DNA from: a virus
Reading direction: 5' to 3' (one strand)
Virus record (IMG/VR): IMGVR_UViG_3300030294_000680
Location: 1 to 20,606 of that record
Length of the DNA: 20,606 nucleotides
Of the stretch, positions 6,871 to 13,233 are shown piece by piece. The position numbers were made by a program, and so were the translations under genes. The notes beneath the pieces are model-generated. The model was not told where the DNA came from. It ran no database searches and was given only the letters and a program-made list of their open reading frames with translations. Each line of letters opens with the position of its first letter. Positions within the stretch are counted from its first letter, which is position 1.

Positions 6871-7521
6871 CTATATGTTGTGATACACCTTACCTCGCAT
6901 AAGCCTTCCATTCCAATGTCTAAAATATTTTATTTCCCCATTATAAATAGTTTTTTTATTCCTATCAGTATTGTTATAGCTTCCTTCACAAGTGGTTCCA
7001 TGTAAATCATATAAATTGAAATTCATATCTTTTTGAGGATGATGCCAACAATCAACAAAGTCTTTCTTTATTTTATCTTCAGCTAGTTTATATTCCATTT
7101 CAGTATTATTTGATACGTCTAGACTTTCTAGGAATTTTCCCATTTTCTTCGTTTCATTTATCCATGAAAGTTTTATCAAGTATGGCATTTTATCGAATTT
7201 ATCAAAATCATACTTTCCACCATTACTATTTTGAAAATTTATATTTTGGTAAAATTCAAAACTAAATCCTCTAGGATATCTATGTGCTGAAAATTCTAAA
7301 TCTCCTTTTTTACCGTACCAAAAATCTTCTCTTGTTATTTTGTCAACATGTTCATCATGTTTTATATTGAATCCTCTGTCTTTCATGAAATTTAATAGCC
7401 TATGCAATATAGGATAATGTGACCATTCATTTCTATCTTTCCATCCATGAGATTCATCAGTGTCATTTATTAAAGCAAAACTAGCTGATTTTTTATTTAT
7501 GCTAAAAAAGTATACTTCCAT
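6871..7521 (-). CDS. Hypothetical phage protein
   Basis: A 216-residue, aromatic- and asparagine-rich soluble protein. The N-terminus is MEVYFFSINKKSASFALIND and the C-terminus ends RHWNGRLMRGKVYHNI. The 'NG(R/K)..RG.vyhNi' ending recalls a short module found at the end of several clostridial phage proteins of unknown function. The sequence has many W/Y/H residues and no helix-turn-helix, nucleotide-binding or catalytic motif I can name. Ribosome site AAGGAGGATAAG precedes the ATG at 7521. It belongs to the run of unknown genes between the clamp and the methyltransferase. Confidence 0.55.
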   Translation of the reverse strand: MEVYFFSINKKSASFALINDTDESHGWKDRNEWSHYPILHRLLNFMKDRGFNIKHDEHVDKITREDFWYGKKGDLEFSAHRYPRGFSFEFYQNINFQNSNGGKYDFDKFDKMPYLIKLSWINETKKMGKFLESLDVSNNTEMEYKLAEDKIKKDFVDCWHHPQKDMNFNLYDLHGTTCEGSYNNTDRNKKTIYNGEIKYFRHWNGRLMRGKVYHNI

Positions 7522-7560
7522 TTCTTCTTATCCTCCTTAATTTTTTCTACACATTCTGAA

Positions 7561-8310
7561 TTAACTAAAACTAGCTTCTGGTTCTTTTTCTGGAGTAATA
7601 CCCTCACTATCGTCTGTTTCGTCTATCTCTATTTTTACATTAGCTTGCTTTAATGACATAATATATAGCGTGAATTCATCAATATGTCTTAGAGAACTTA
7701 AGCTGCATTCTGTTTTTGCATCAAAATCCCATTGATTTGTTTTGTGGATATCATCCCACCTGTATAAATCAATACAAAAATTCATTTCATTATCATGCTC
7801 ACATTCAAATACGATTCTTCCTTTTTCATATTTTGACCAATCCTTTTTTTCAGTTTCTTCAAATTCATAAGTAACTGAAACACTTTCATAACTTGGACCA
7901 TCATCATAGTCAACTTCTAGTCCGTCAGTTTCCACATTTTCTTCAACATATTTGCACCATTTTCCAAACAATTCAGATACTTTAATGACTTTTATACTAG
8001 TATCAATAGTCATTAACTGTTTAAAATTACTTAATAACTTTCTATTATCAGCAGTTGTTTTCTCTATGACTTCAGTCAAAACACTATCAAGCTTAACTAT
8101 ATACCTGGAATAATCATGATTTTCTAAATATGGAATCATTACAGATTTAACTTTTTCTTCGATAACTTTGGTAACATCACCATAACTTCCGAATAAACTT
8201 TCTAAAGCTTTATTCATTCCTTTTTCAAGTTGTTCTTCTATAAGTTTTTCAACTGTTCCATCTTCTAATTTTTTTGAAATAATGTCTTTAATGTTATTTT
8301 CTAAACTCAT
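7561..8310 (-). CDS. Hypothetical phage protein with helical N-terminus
   Basis: A 249-residue acidic protein. Residues 1-110 are predicted long helices with heptad-like spacing (NNIKDIISKKLEDGTVEKLI, later VIEEKVKSVMIPYLEN). Residues 110-235 are beta-rich (YESVSVTYEFEETEKKDWSK and GRIVFECEHDNEMNFCIDLY). The tail is unstructured and acidic. No catalytic motif. The gene follows a 120-bp gap containing a strongly structured RNA element. The pairing of an oligomerising helical part with a beta domain is reminiscent of scaffolding or DNA-associated accessory proteins, but no function can be assigned. Confidence 0.55.
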   Translation of the reverse strand: MSLENNIKDIISKKLEDGTVEKLIEEQLEKGMNKALESLFGSYGDVTKVIEEKVKSVMIPYLENHDYSRYIVKLDSVLTEVIEKTTADNRKLLSNFKQLMTIDTSIKVIKVSELFGKWCKYVEENVETDGLEVDYDDGPSYESVSVTYEFEETEKKDWSKYEKGRIVFECEHDNEMNFCIDLYRWDDIHKTNQWDFDAKTECSLSSLRHIDEFTLYIMSLKQANVKIEIDETDDSEGITPEKEPEASFS

Positions 8311-8345
8311 AATTATTACCTCACTTTAATTTATTTTTATTATGT

Positions 8346-8427
8346 TGAGGGGAAAAACCCCTCTTTGTTTGCAGTAACCTTAATTAGCAATTTGAAATCC
8401 CTGCTAACGCCTTATAGTCCTGCAAAC
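8346..8427 (-). ncRNA. Structured leader RNA between clamp gene and next gene
   Basis: In the 120-bp gap, the minus-strand transcript can form an outer 8-bp stem (plus-strand GTTTGCAG 8367-8374 with CTGCAAAC 8420-8427). This encloses a 6-bp inner stem (TTAGCA/TGCTAA), and a separate hairpin follows (plus-strand GAGGGG 8347-8352, CCCCTC 8358-8363, 5-nt loop). On the minus strand the last hairpin is not followed by a T-run; on the plus strand it is followed by TTTGTTT, like a terminator facing the other way. Either a structured 5' leader of the gene ending at 7561, or a plus-strand antisense terminator. RNA status is inference. Confidence 0.4.
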
Positions 8428-8430
8428 TTT

Positions 8431-9435
8431 TTATCTCATTAGTCTTATTGGTAGTACTAAATCTTTTTTATTCTTACCATCCGTTATTAAAATTGTAGCA
8501 ACTGGAGTACTCATATACATAGTCACATTACCTGTATAGTTTTTTAATGTTTCTAAGAGATACTTAGCGTTAATTGCTATATTTAGTTCGTCCCCCTTAA
8601 CTTCTGCACTAAAATATCTCTTGAATTTAATTCCTTGACTTCTTACAGCTAGATATGAACCTTCTGTATTGAATTTAATGTTTGTTAAATTATTTGAGCT
8701 TTGATTCAGCTTAACTATTTGCTTACAGATTTCTACTATTTCTGAAGCATTAACAATTACTTCAGTTGTATGATCTTTGGGCAGTATGCTCTGATAATTT
8801 ATAAATTTTAAGTCTTCACCATTATCATCTTTTTCTTTTTTTGAAGTTATCGATATCCATCCAAAACATATTTTCATGTATTTATCATCTTCATAAATTG
8901 TAGCTATATCACTTTTAGTAAAATTCTTTAATACTTCTACAATATGACCTGGTATTATCATTGGCTTATCTGTTATATCTTCTATATTGCTTCTAATACT
9001 CATTCTGTAACCATCTAATGCTACAAAATTGCATTTATCTATACATATACATTTGAGTACTTTTCTTGGATTATCTTTAGTTGTTGCATATGTTACTTCA
9101 ATTAGTTCTGAAAAATTAATTATATCTATGCATCTTCCTTTATTCATTCGTATTTCTTGTATCTGTTTGCCTTCTTCATTTTCAAGGTTTATTTCTTGAT
9201 CCTTAGACTTAATAACACCATTCTCTATAATTAAGCTTGTCTTTCTTGGTAATAATGCAAATGCTTCTTTAGGTATTGCTAAAGTTCCATCTTCTTTATT
9301 ACTATTAGGTGTAATTATTTCAACTTGATATCCCTTTTCTGACTCTGCCAATAATTTAACTATTATTTCATATGAACCATTTTTCACTAATTTAGCTAGT
9401 AAAAATAATGATTCACTATTAACAATCGCTTTCAT
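8431..9435 (-). CDS. dnaN: DNA polymerase III beta subunit (DnaN-like) sliding clamp
   Basis: A 334-residue homologue of the bacterial sliding clamp (usually about 365-375). Hallmarks are VALDGYRMSIRS in the middle domain, matching the family's 'atDgyRLA', then FINYQSILPKDHTTEVIVNA, NIAINAKYLLETLKNYTGNV and the C-terminal strand DLVLPIRLMR, matching the typical 'LimPvRL'. The shortfall seems to be in domain 1. The clamp rings DNA and tethers polymerase. No phage polymerase is encoded nearby, so it may recruit the host replicase or partner proteins. The start overlaps the stop of the replisome organizer by 17 nt with a GGAGGGG site, so the two are co-expressed and probably coupled. Confidence 0.85.
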   Translation of the reverse strand: MKAIVNSESLFLLAKLVKNGSYEIIVKLLAESEKGYQVEIITPNSNKEDGTLAIPKEAFALLPRKTSLIIENGVIKSKDQEINLENEEGKQIQEIRMNKGRCIDIINFSELIEVTYATTKDNPRKVLKCICIDKCNFVALDGYRMSIRSNIEDITDKPMIIPGHIVEVLKNFTKSDIATIYEDDKYMKICFGWISITSKKEKDDNGEDLKFINYQSILPKDHTTEVIVNASEIVEICKQIVKLNQSSNNLTNIKFNTEGSYLAVRSQGIKFKRYFSAEVKGDELNIAINAKYLLETLKNYTGNVTMYMSTPVATILITDGKNKKDLVLPIRLMR

Positions 9436-10297
9436 TTTTCCCCTCCACTTCTTTTATTTCATCATCATCCCATCCAAGTAACTTTTTTTCTAAAGAATCA
9501 TAGTCATATTCACGACCTTCAAAGTTATCAAATTTTGTAGCTGGTTTATTGGATGTTTTTTGCTTTGATGGTTTATCCTTATCTGTATAATTTCCTTCTA
9601 ACACTTTTATAAAGTTGTTAGGTTTTACTAGCCAATCAAATGTAATACTCCATCCTTTGTTATTATCACCTTGAAGGAACTTACTCTTAGATATACTCCC
9701 TATTGCTTCTAAAACTTTATCTGAACCATAATCAACAACTCTAGCATTAAGTTCTTTATATCTAATAGAACCTTTTTTTAGTGAGACTAACTTAGTCAAT
9801 CCTAATGAGTTCCATGCAGTAATATATATATCTATATTTATATCTAGTTCTTTATCTATATTTATATCTTTCTCTATCTCTGTGTTACTTTTTGTTACTT
9901 CGTTGTTACATTGTAACAATTTGATTTTTTCTTTACTTTTTTCTCTTAGTGCTCTTACTCTTGCAGCACTTTCACCTTCACTACCAATCATATTTTGAGT
10001 CATTACCATAAATAATCTTCCATCGTCCCACTGCTCCATCAATCCTAGTTGCGTTAAGGTATCTACTGCTACTTTAACGGTATCTACATTAGTATTTGTA
10101 ATGCTAGAGAGCATAACTGGTGTAAATGGTATACAACCATTGAATATTAAAATACCATCTGTAGATATAGACTTTAATAGAAGTTTCATGTAAAAAATTA
10201 TATAGTCTTTACCATTTGGCATACCTTCTAAGACTTTAATTTCATCTCTTTCAAAGAAATCATCTTTAAGTCGCAGCCAATAATATCTTTTGGCCAT
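9419..10297 (-). CDS. Phage replisome organizer / replication initiator
   Basis: A 292-residue protein. The N-terminal 110 residues (MAKRYYWLRLKDDFFERDEI through GLMEQWDDGRLF) are the Phage_rep_org_N winged-helix domain. The middle (about 120-165) is low-complexity and is encoded by repeated DNA (the probable origin). The C-terminal region has the phrase WSITFDWLVKPNNFIKVLEG NY, typical of DnaD/replisome-organizer tails that bind helicase loader. It would bind the phage origin and recruit host replication proteins. Ribosome site AAAGGAGGAACAG precedes the ATG at 10297. The downstream partner is the clamp gene; no phage helicase or helicase loader is visible in the window. Confidence 0.85.
   Translation of the reverse strand: MAKRYYWLRLKDDFFERDEIKVLEGMPNGKDYIIFYMKLLLKSISTDGILIFNGCIPFTPVMLSSITNTNVDTVKVAVDTLTQLGLMEQWDDGRLFMVMTQNMIGSEGESAARVRALREKSKEKIKLLQCNNEVTKSNTEIEKDINIDKELDINIDIYITAWNSLGLTKLVSLKKGSIRYKELNARVVDYGSDKVLEAIGSISKSKFLQGDNNKGWSITFDWLVKPNNFIKVLEGNYTDKDKPSKQKTSNKPATKFDNFEGREYDYDSLEKKLLGWDDDEIKEVEGKNESDC
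9829..9919. other. Probable phage replication origin inside the initiator gene
   Basis: Two exact copies of a 17-nt AT-only-but-for-two-C sequence (TATCTATATTTATATCT, 9829-9845 and 9853-9869) are spaced 24 bp. They are followed by three direct TGTTAC hexamers (9883, 9893, 9904; spacing 10 and 11 bp, one helical turn). The last hexamer forms half of a perfect palindrome, TTGTTACATTGTAACAA (9903-9919). AT-rich unwinding repeats beside phased iterons, within the low-complexity middle of an initiator gene, are the layout known from lambda O and many Gram-positive phages. Confidence 0.6.
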
Positions 10298-10347
10298 ACT
10301 GTTCCTCCTTTGATTAAAGTATGATACAATTAATTTGAATTATTTTT

Positions 10348-10539
10348 TTAGTTCTCTACTGAGGTAGCTTTGCCGAGCTCCTTGGTAGTTTTTTCATTGT
10401 TAAGCTTGTCTATCTCTTCCTGTAGAATGTCTCCAAAAGGTCTGCTATCTTCATTTAATTCTCTTTTCTTTTGAACTCTACTGGTAATCTCTTTAGCTTG
10501 TTTATCTGCAATTTCAGCTATTGCCGCTATATTACCCAA
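10348..10539 (-). CDS. Small hypothetical phage protein
   Basis: A 63-residue charged protein beginning at a TTG (10539) with GAAAGG upstream: MGNIAAIAEIADKQAKEITS. It is helical, rich in Glu/Lys, with a PFGDILQEEIDKL segment, and has no cysteines or membrane segment. It begins 8 nt after the zinc-ribbon gene's stop and precedes the replisome organizer by about 50 nt. This is a position where phages often carry small helical partners of the initiator. No family recognised. Confidence 0.55.
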   Translation of the reverse strand: MGNIAAIAEIADKQAKEITSRVQKKRELNEDSRPFGDILQEEIDKLNNEKTTKELGKATSVEN

Positions 10540-10546
10540 CCATTTA

Positions 10547-10711
10547 TCAACCTTTCATGAATTTATTCTTATTTTTAAGTAATACTTTAGTAACTATTCC
10601 ATTACGTTTATTACATTTTTTCTCGCATTCAGGGCAAACATATCCATGTTCGAGATTTGTTTTACTACTTATATTCCAATCCAATTTACATACTTTACAT
10701 TTAGCATCCAT
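10547..10711 (-). CDS. 54-residue zinc-ribbon protein
   Basis: Reading frame MDAKCKVCKLDWNISSKTNL, later GYVCPECEKKCNKRNGIVTK and KVLLKNKNKFMKG, with ribosome site AAAGGATG. Cysteines C5/C8 and C26/C29 form two CxxC knuckles 17 residues apart, the pattern of a small zinc ribbon; C33 is extra. A basic tail follows, so nucleic-acid binding is plausible. The start overlaps the end of the Spo0E-like gene by 11 nt (ATGGATGCTAA) and the stop lies 8 nt before the next gene. It is therefore in the same transcript as the genes on both sides. Confidence 0.65.
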   Translation of the reverse strand: MDAKCKVCKLDWNISSKTNLEHGYVCPECEKKCNKRNGIVTKVLLKNKNKFMKG

Positions 10712-10910
10712 AAATCAACATCCTTTGTTTATGTGCTATTAATGGATCTAACTTTTGACTCAACCTAACTGTTTCATTAATCGTAAGCTTAGGATTACTA
10801 GCAATGCTCTTCTCCATTTCTGTCCTAGCTTCTGAAATTGCCGTATCAAGTTTTCTCATAATTTCATCTTTAGATTCATTTGCTTCAAAATCAATCATGA
10901 ACCCTTCCAT
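10701..10910 (-). CDS. Spo0E-like aspartyl-phosphate phosphatase family protein
   Basis: A 69-residue helical protein. The second helix carries NETVRLSQKLDPLIAHKQRM, containing the SQxLD signature (here SQKLD) of the Spo0E family, and the first helix (KDEIMRKLDTAISEARTEME) has the usual spacing. Spo0E proteins dephosphorylate Spo0A~P and so hold back sporulation in Bacillus and Clostridium. Family membership rests on this signature, length and two-helix layout; activity is not shown. AGGAGG lies 8 nt before the ATG at 10910. It is in the early operon between the antirepressor and replication genes, so it would be made on induction or in early infection. Confidence 0.65.
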   Translation of the reverse strand: MEGFMIDFEANESKDEIMRKLDTAISEARTEMEKSIASNPKLTINETVRLSQKLDPLIAHKQRMLIYGC

Positions 10911-10946
10911 CTATTATTCCTCCTTACAATATTCTTATTATGTTGA

Positions 10947-11657
10947 CTATCTAGCGCTATTACATCCCTTAATCATTAATTCCAATTCTCTAATGGGTTT
11001 CCAATCTATAATTACTTGTCTAGCAAACATTAAATCTTTAACTGCTGTATTTTTATAAGAATTAACATCAACAATTCTCTTATAATCTTTCCATATAGAA
11101 CTAAATGCCTTTTTATTAAGCTCCTTATATGCTGGAGTATTTTTCCCCCCTAAGATTGCCACTACTTTTCTAGTTGCAAGTGTTCTTAATTCTTCCTGCT
11201 GGCTATAATCTATAGTCATTGTATTTTCTAAATTTAAAATTCTATTATCCATTTGAACAGTTTTTTCATCTATCATTATTATTGCTTGAAGTTCCTTTGA
11301 AAGGTTTGGAATTTTAGCTTTTATATTAAAATAAGTTTCTTCTAAAGTTTCATATACTTCCCAAGCTTCATCTGTATCAAGAATTTTTGCGTGTCTTGCT
11401 GCTCCTCTGTCTGTCCAAAGTGTTAATATTGTTGTTTTATTTGAAATAATTTGGTCATGAACATTATTCACTACCAACTTAAATTTTTTTAATTCCTCAC
11501 CTTGCAATTTAAAATAATGCTTCCCCTCTATAAATCTACTTTTGTTGTTATTGAAATTTTTGATTATATTATTTTCATCCGTTCCATATTGTTCTGCTAA
11601 AATCTTAGTTATAATAATTCTTTGACTTTTAAATTCTAATGGCATTAATTTACTCAT
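10947..11657 (-). CDS. Phage antirepressor, ORF6N + ORF6C domains
   Basis: A 236-residue protein. The N-terminal ORF6N (KilA-N-related) domain spans about residues 5-100, with LEFKSQRIIITKILAEQYGT, then NNKSRFIEGKHYFKLQGEEL and WTDRGAARHAKILDTDEAW. A coiled connecting segment (residues ~115-155) follows, then the ORF6C domain (RTLATRKVVAILGGKNTPAY and AFSSIWKDYKRIVDVNSYK). This combination is typical of phage antirepressors and regulatory proteins that affect the lysis-lysogeny choice, acting in the cytoplasm. It is the fourth gene of the early minus-strand operon. Ribosome site AGGAGG precedes the ATG at 11657. A nested hairpin sits upstream. Its target is unknown. Confidence 0.85.
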   Translation of the reverse strand: MSKLMPLEFKSQRIIITKILAEQYGTDENNIIKNFNNNKSRFIEGKHYFKLQGEELKKFKLVVNNVHDQIISNKTTILTLWTDRGAARHAKILDTDEAWEVYETLEETYFNIKAKIPNLSKELQAIIMIDEKTVQMDNRILNLENTMTIDYSQQEELRTLATRKVVAILGGKNTPAYKELNKKAFSSIWKDYKRIVDVNSYKNTAVKDLMFARQVIIDWKPIRELELMIKGCNSAR

Positions 11658-11697
11658 TTACTTATCCTCCTAGATTTAATTTTTATTTACTAATACT

Positions 11698-11732
11698 TTA
11701 AAGCTGAAAATTACTGAATGTAATTGCTTTAA
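11698..11732 (-). repeat. Nested hairpin upstream of the antirepressor
   Basis: TTAAAGC (11698-11704) pairs with GCTTTAA (11726-11732), and inside it AATTAC (11709-11714) pairs with GTAATT (11720-11725) around a 5-nt loop. It is the only notable element in the 110-bp gap between the excisionase-like gene and the antirepressor; no T-run follows. It could be an operator or an mRNA processing/leader structure. Confidence 0.45.
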
Positions 11733-11767
11733 GTTTTAAGATGTGTTTGTACAATATTTTTATTAGG

Positions 11768-12007
11768 CTATAATTCTCTATGTTCTTCTGTTATTTTTTC
11801 AATCCATCTATCAAAGGCTCTTTTATCTATAGATACTCTTGCTCCTACTTTGAAAAATGGAAAATCTGTATTGTGTTTATTAATAAGTTCTCTTATCTTT
11901 TCATGTCCCATTCCAGAATATAATGCTGCTTCTTGAACTGAAAAAGTTATTTTTTCAACTTTATTAGCTTTCAAAGTTGCTAATATTTCTTTTAATAGCT
12001 CCTCCAT
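11768..12007 (-). CDS. Excisionase-type helix-turn-helix protein
   Basis: A 79-residue protein with an N-terminal helix (MEELLKEILATLKANKVEKI) followed by a MerR/Xis-type winged HTH: FSVQEAALYSGMGHEKIREL, then FFKVGARVSIDKRAFDRWIE. The phrases 'ytv.EaA...g.s...ir' and 'p.....r.r.d..afd.wi' are those of the excisionase (HTH_17) family. Xis proteins bend the attachment site and steer the integrase to excision, and the size fits. Being in the early, Cro-side operon, it would be made when lysogeny is abandoned. It could also be a plain transcription factor. The gene starts 1 nt after the stop of the preceding small gene. Confidence 0.75.
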   Translation of the reverse strand: MEELLKEILATLKANKVEKITFSVQEAALYSGMGHEKIRELINKHNTDFPFFKVGARVSIDKRAFDRWIEKITEEHREL

Positions 12008-12008
12008 A

Positions 12009-12131
12009 TTAAATACCCTTTTCTATTACAGATTTTAGTTCTGCAATAAATTGTTTTAATCTTTCATTTTCTCTTTTTACATTTTCATATTGTTCATTTG
12101 AAACAAAACCTTTCTTTGATATATCACACAT
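12009..12131 (-). CDS. 40-residue helical protein
   Basis: A small gene starting ATG at 12131 with a very good AGGAGG ribosome site: MCDISKKGFVSNEQYENVKR, then a helix with leucine spacing (ENERLKQFIAELKSVIEKGI). It resembles a short coiled coil. It is sandwiched between the Cro-like gene (13 nt away) and the excisionase-like gene (1 nt), clearly in the same operon. Size and position fit small accessory peptides of immunity regions, but the family is not recognised. Confidence 0.6.
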   Translation of the reverse strand: MCDISKKGFVSNEQYENVKRENERLKQFIAELKSVIEKGI

Positions 12132-12144
12132 AATATATACCTCC

Positions 12145-12336
12145 TTAATAAAATACTTTTGGAACTGTTGAATCCAATGCTGCTGATATTTTTTCCATCA
12201 TTTCTTTACTTGGATTCTTTTTGTTCTCTGAATCGTTCTCTAATTCTGAAAGATATGAAGGAGCAATATTTGCCTTTTTAGCAAGTTCCCTTAGAGTCAA
12301 GCTCTTACTCTCTCTTAGTGCCTTAATCTTATTCAT
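12145..12336 (-). CDS. Cro-like XRE-family repressor
   Basis: A 63-residue HTH protein, MNKIKALRESKSLTLRELAK then KANIAPSYLSELENDSENKK, with the HTH_3 pattern (helices of residues ~13-22 and 25-34). It is the first gene of the minus-strand early operon and is divergent from the ImmR-like repressor, as Cro and CI are in lambdoid regions. It has an AAGGAGGTACAC site and its own near-consensus promoter (12363-12391). One operator-like half-site lies in the spacer of that promoter and a second just upstream. It probably represses the lysogeny promoter during lytic growth. Confidence 0.85.
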   Translation of the reverse strand: MNKIKALRESKSLTLRELAKKANIAPSYLSELENDSENKKNPSKEMMEKISAALDSTVPKVFY

Positions 12337-12362
12337 TTTGTGTACCTCCTTTTGATATTTTT

Positions 12363-12391
12363 AGTATATTCCGTTCTCTGCTAGAAAACAA
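12363..12391 (-). promoter_or_regulatory. Early promoter for the Cro-side operon
   Basis: On the minus strand TTGTTT (-35, plus 12386-12391), a 17-nt spacer and TATACT (-10, plus 12363-12368). The spacer contains the operator-like CTAGCAGAGAACG, so a bound repressor would block polymerase. It drives the Cro-like gene and, by gene spacing, the early/replication operon. Confidence 0.7.
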
Positions 12392-12520
12392 TATCTAAAT
12401 TCGTTCTCTAGAAGCGATTTGAATAAAATAACTCTTTCTTCCTAGCGAACACTTGTTTTTACTCACGTTTTCGTTGACAGGAAACGTTTATAGTAGTATT
12501 ATGGTCTTTGTAGGCGAACA
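12371..12520. promoter_or_regulatory. Operator array between the divergent immunity genes
   Basis: Four related half-sites: CCGTTCTCTGCTAG (12371-12384), TCGTTCTCTAGAAG (12401-12414), and in the opposite sense CCTAGCGAAC (12441-12450) and TAGGCGAACA (12511-12520). A shared core is GTTCKC with a following CTAG or TA. The first two overlap or abut the early promoter and the last two flank the lysogeny promoter. These are probable binding sites for the ImmR-like and/or Cro-like repressor; which one binds is unknown. Confidence 0.6.
12474..12502 (+). promoter_or_regulatory. Lysogeny promoter for the repressor-ImmA-integrase operon
   Basis: TTGACA (12474-12479), exactly 17 nt spacer, TATTAT (12497-12502): a near-consensus sigma-A promoter. 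It is followed by an operator-like half-site at 12511-12520 and the ribosome site at about 12527. Confidence 0.75.
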
Positions 12521-12541
12521 AAATGTAAGGATGTGCAAATA

Positions 12542-12871
12542 ATGATTGGTTCAAAAATTACTGAAATTAGAAACATTAAAGGAATTTCGTTATCAAAATT
12601 AGCTGCTAAGGCTAACATCAGCAAAGGGTATTTAAGTAATATTGAAAGTGGTATAAAAGAAAATCCTAGTACAGAAATGTTGGAAAAAATTTCAAATGCT
12701 TTAGATGTGAATATATCTGATTTATTTGATGATAAACCTATTGAAGATAAACTTGATATGTTAGAAGATGATATGAAGATATTGTTTTCCAAGGCTCAAA
12801 AATTATCTAAAGAAGATAGAAAAAAAGTGCTTAAAATGATGGAGATATTTGAAGAAGAGAATAACAACTAA
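12542..12871 (+). CDS. ImmR-like XRE-family phage repressor
   Basis: A 109-residue protein. The HTH lies at about residues 3-60: MIGSKITEIRNIKGISLSKL, then AAKANISKGYLSNIESGIKE and NPSTEMLEKISNALDVNISD. A helical tail follows (KLSKEDRKKVLKMMEIF) in place of the peptidase-like domain of a CI/LexA repressor. The ATG at 12542 with AAGGA upstream is preferred to the GTG at 12533, which overlaps that site. Repressors of this small type are usually cleaved by the adjacent ImmA metallopeptidase to trigger induction, as known for ICEBs1 ImmR/ImmA. The next gene here is just such a peptidase (12891). Confidence 0.85.
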   Translation: MIGSKITEIRNIKGISLSKLAAKANISKGYLSNIESGIKENPSTEMLEKISNALDVNISDLFDDKPIEDKLDMLEDDMKILFSKAQKLSKEDRKKVLKMMEIFEEENNN

Positions 12872-12890
12872 ATATAATGGGGTGGGGTAA

Positions 12891-13211
12891 TTGGAAGAAC
12901 TAAAGAAAATTATATTAAAGATTAAAGAACTAGAAGATTGTGGAGAACTAAGACTAGTTTATTCGGAATCAGTTGGGTCTAATGCTATTGTAATGACTAA
13001 CTGCGATAAATTTGTAATAGTGATGAACCCAACGCTAAGTTATGAACAACAAATGAGGGAAATATGGCATGAAGCAAAACATATATGTTGCCATTTGAAT
13101 AATTCAAATTATAACGTTGCTTTCGCTGAATATGAAACAGACCAATTTATTAATAAAATAATATCTAAACCGGAATTTTTTGACGAATTAAAGGCTGTTA
13201 CATGCTTTTGA
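12891..13211 (+). CDS. ImmA/IrrE-family metallopeptidase
   Basis: A 106-residue protein with a zinc-peptidase motif, IWHEAKHICCH: HEAKH at residues 60-64 is the HExxH motif, and FAEYETDQFINKI (80-90) supplies the third ligand region seen in ImmA/IrrE proteins. ImmA cleaves the phage or ICE repressor under stress and so causes derepression. It is shorter than typical ImmA (about 120-170) but the core is complete. It begins with TTG (12891), with GGGGTGGGG upstream, 19 nt after the repressor stop. It is followed by the integrase 22 nt downstream, in one operon. Confidence 0.85.
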   Translation: MEELKKIILKIKELEDCGELRLVYSESVGSNAIVMTNCDKFVIVMNPTLSYEQQMREIWHEAKHICCHLNNSNYNVAFAEYETDQFINKIISKPEFFDELKAVTCF

Positions 13212-13233
13212 TATATAGAAAGGATTGATAAAC

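Noticed and set aside
10804-11058. 84-residue plus-strand frame
   Set aside because: Spans the end of the antirepressor and the Spo0E-like gene in the antisense direction with no ribosome site.
12499-12792. 97-residue minus-strand frame, serine/leucine rich
   Set aside because: Shadow of the ImmR-like repressor; crosses the lysogeny promoter and has no ribosome site.
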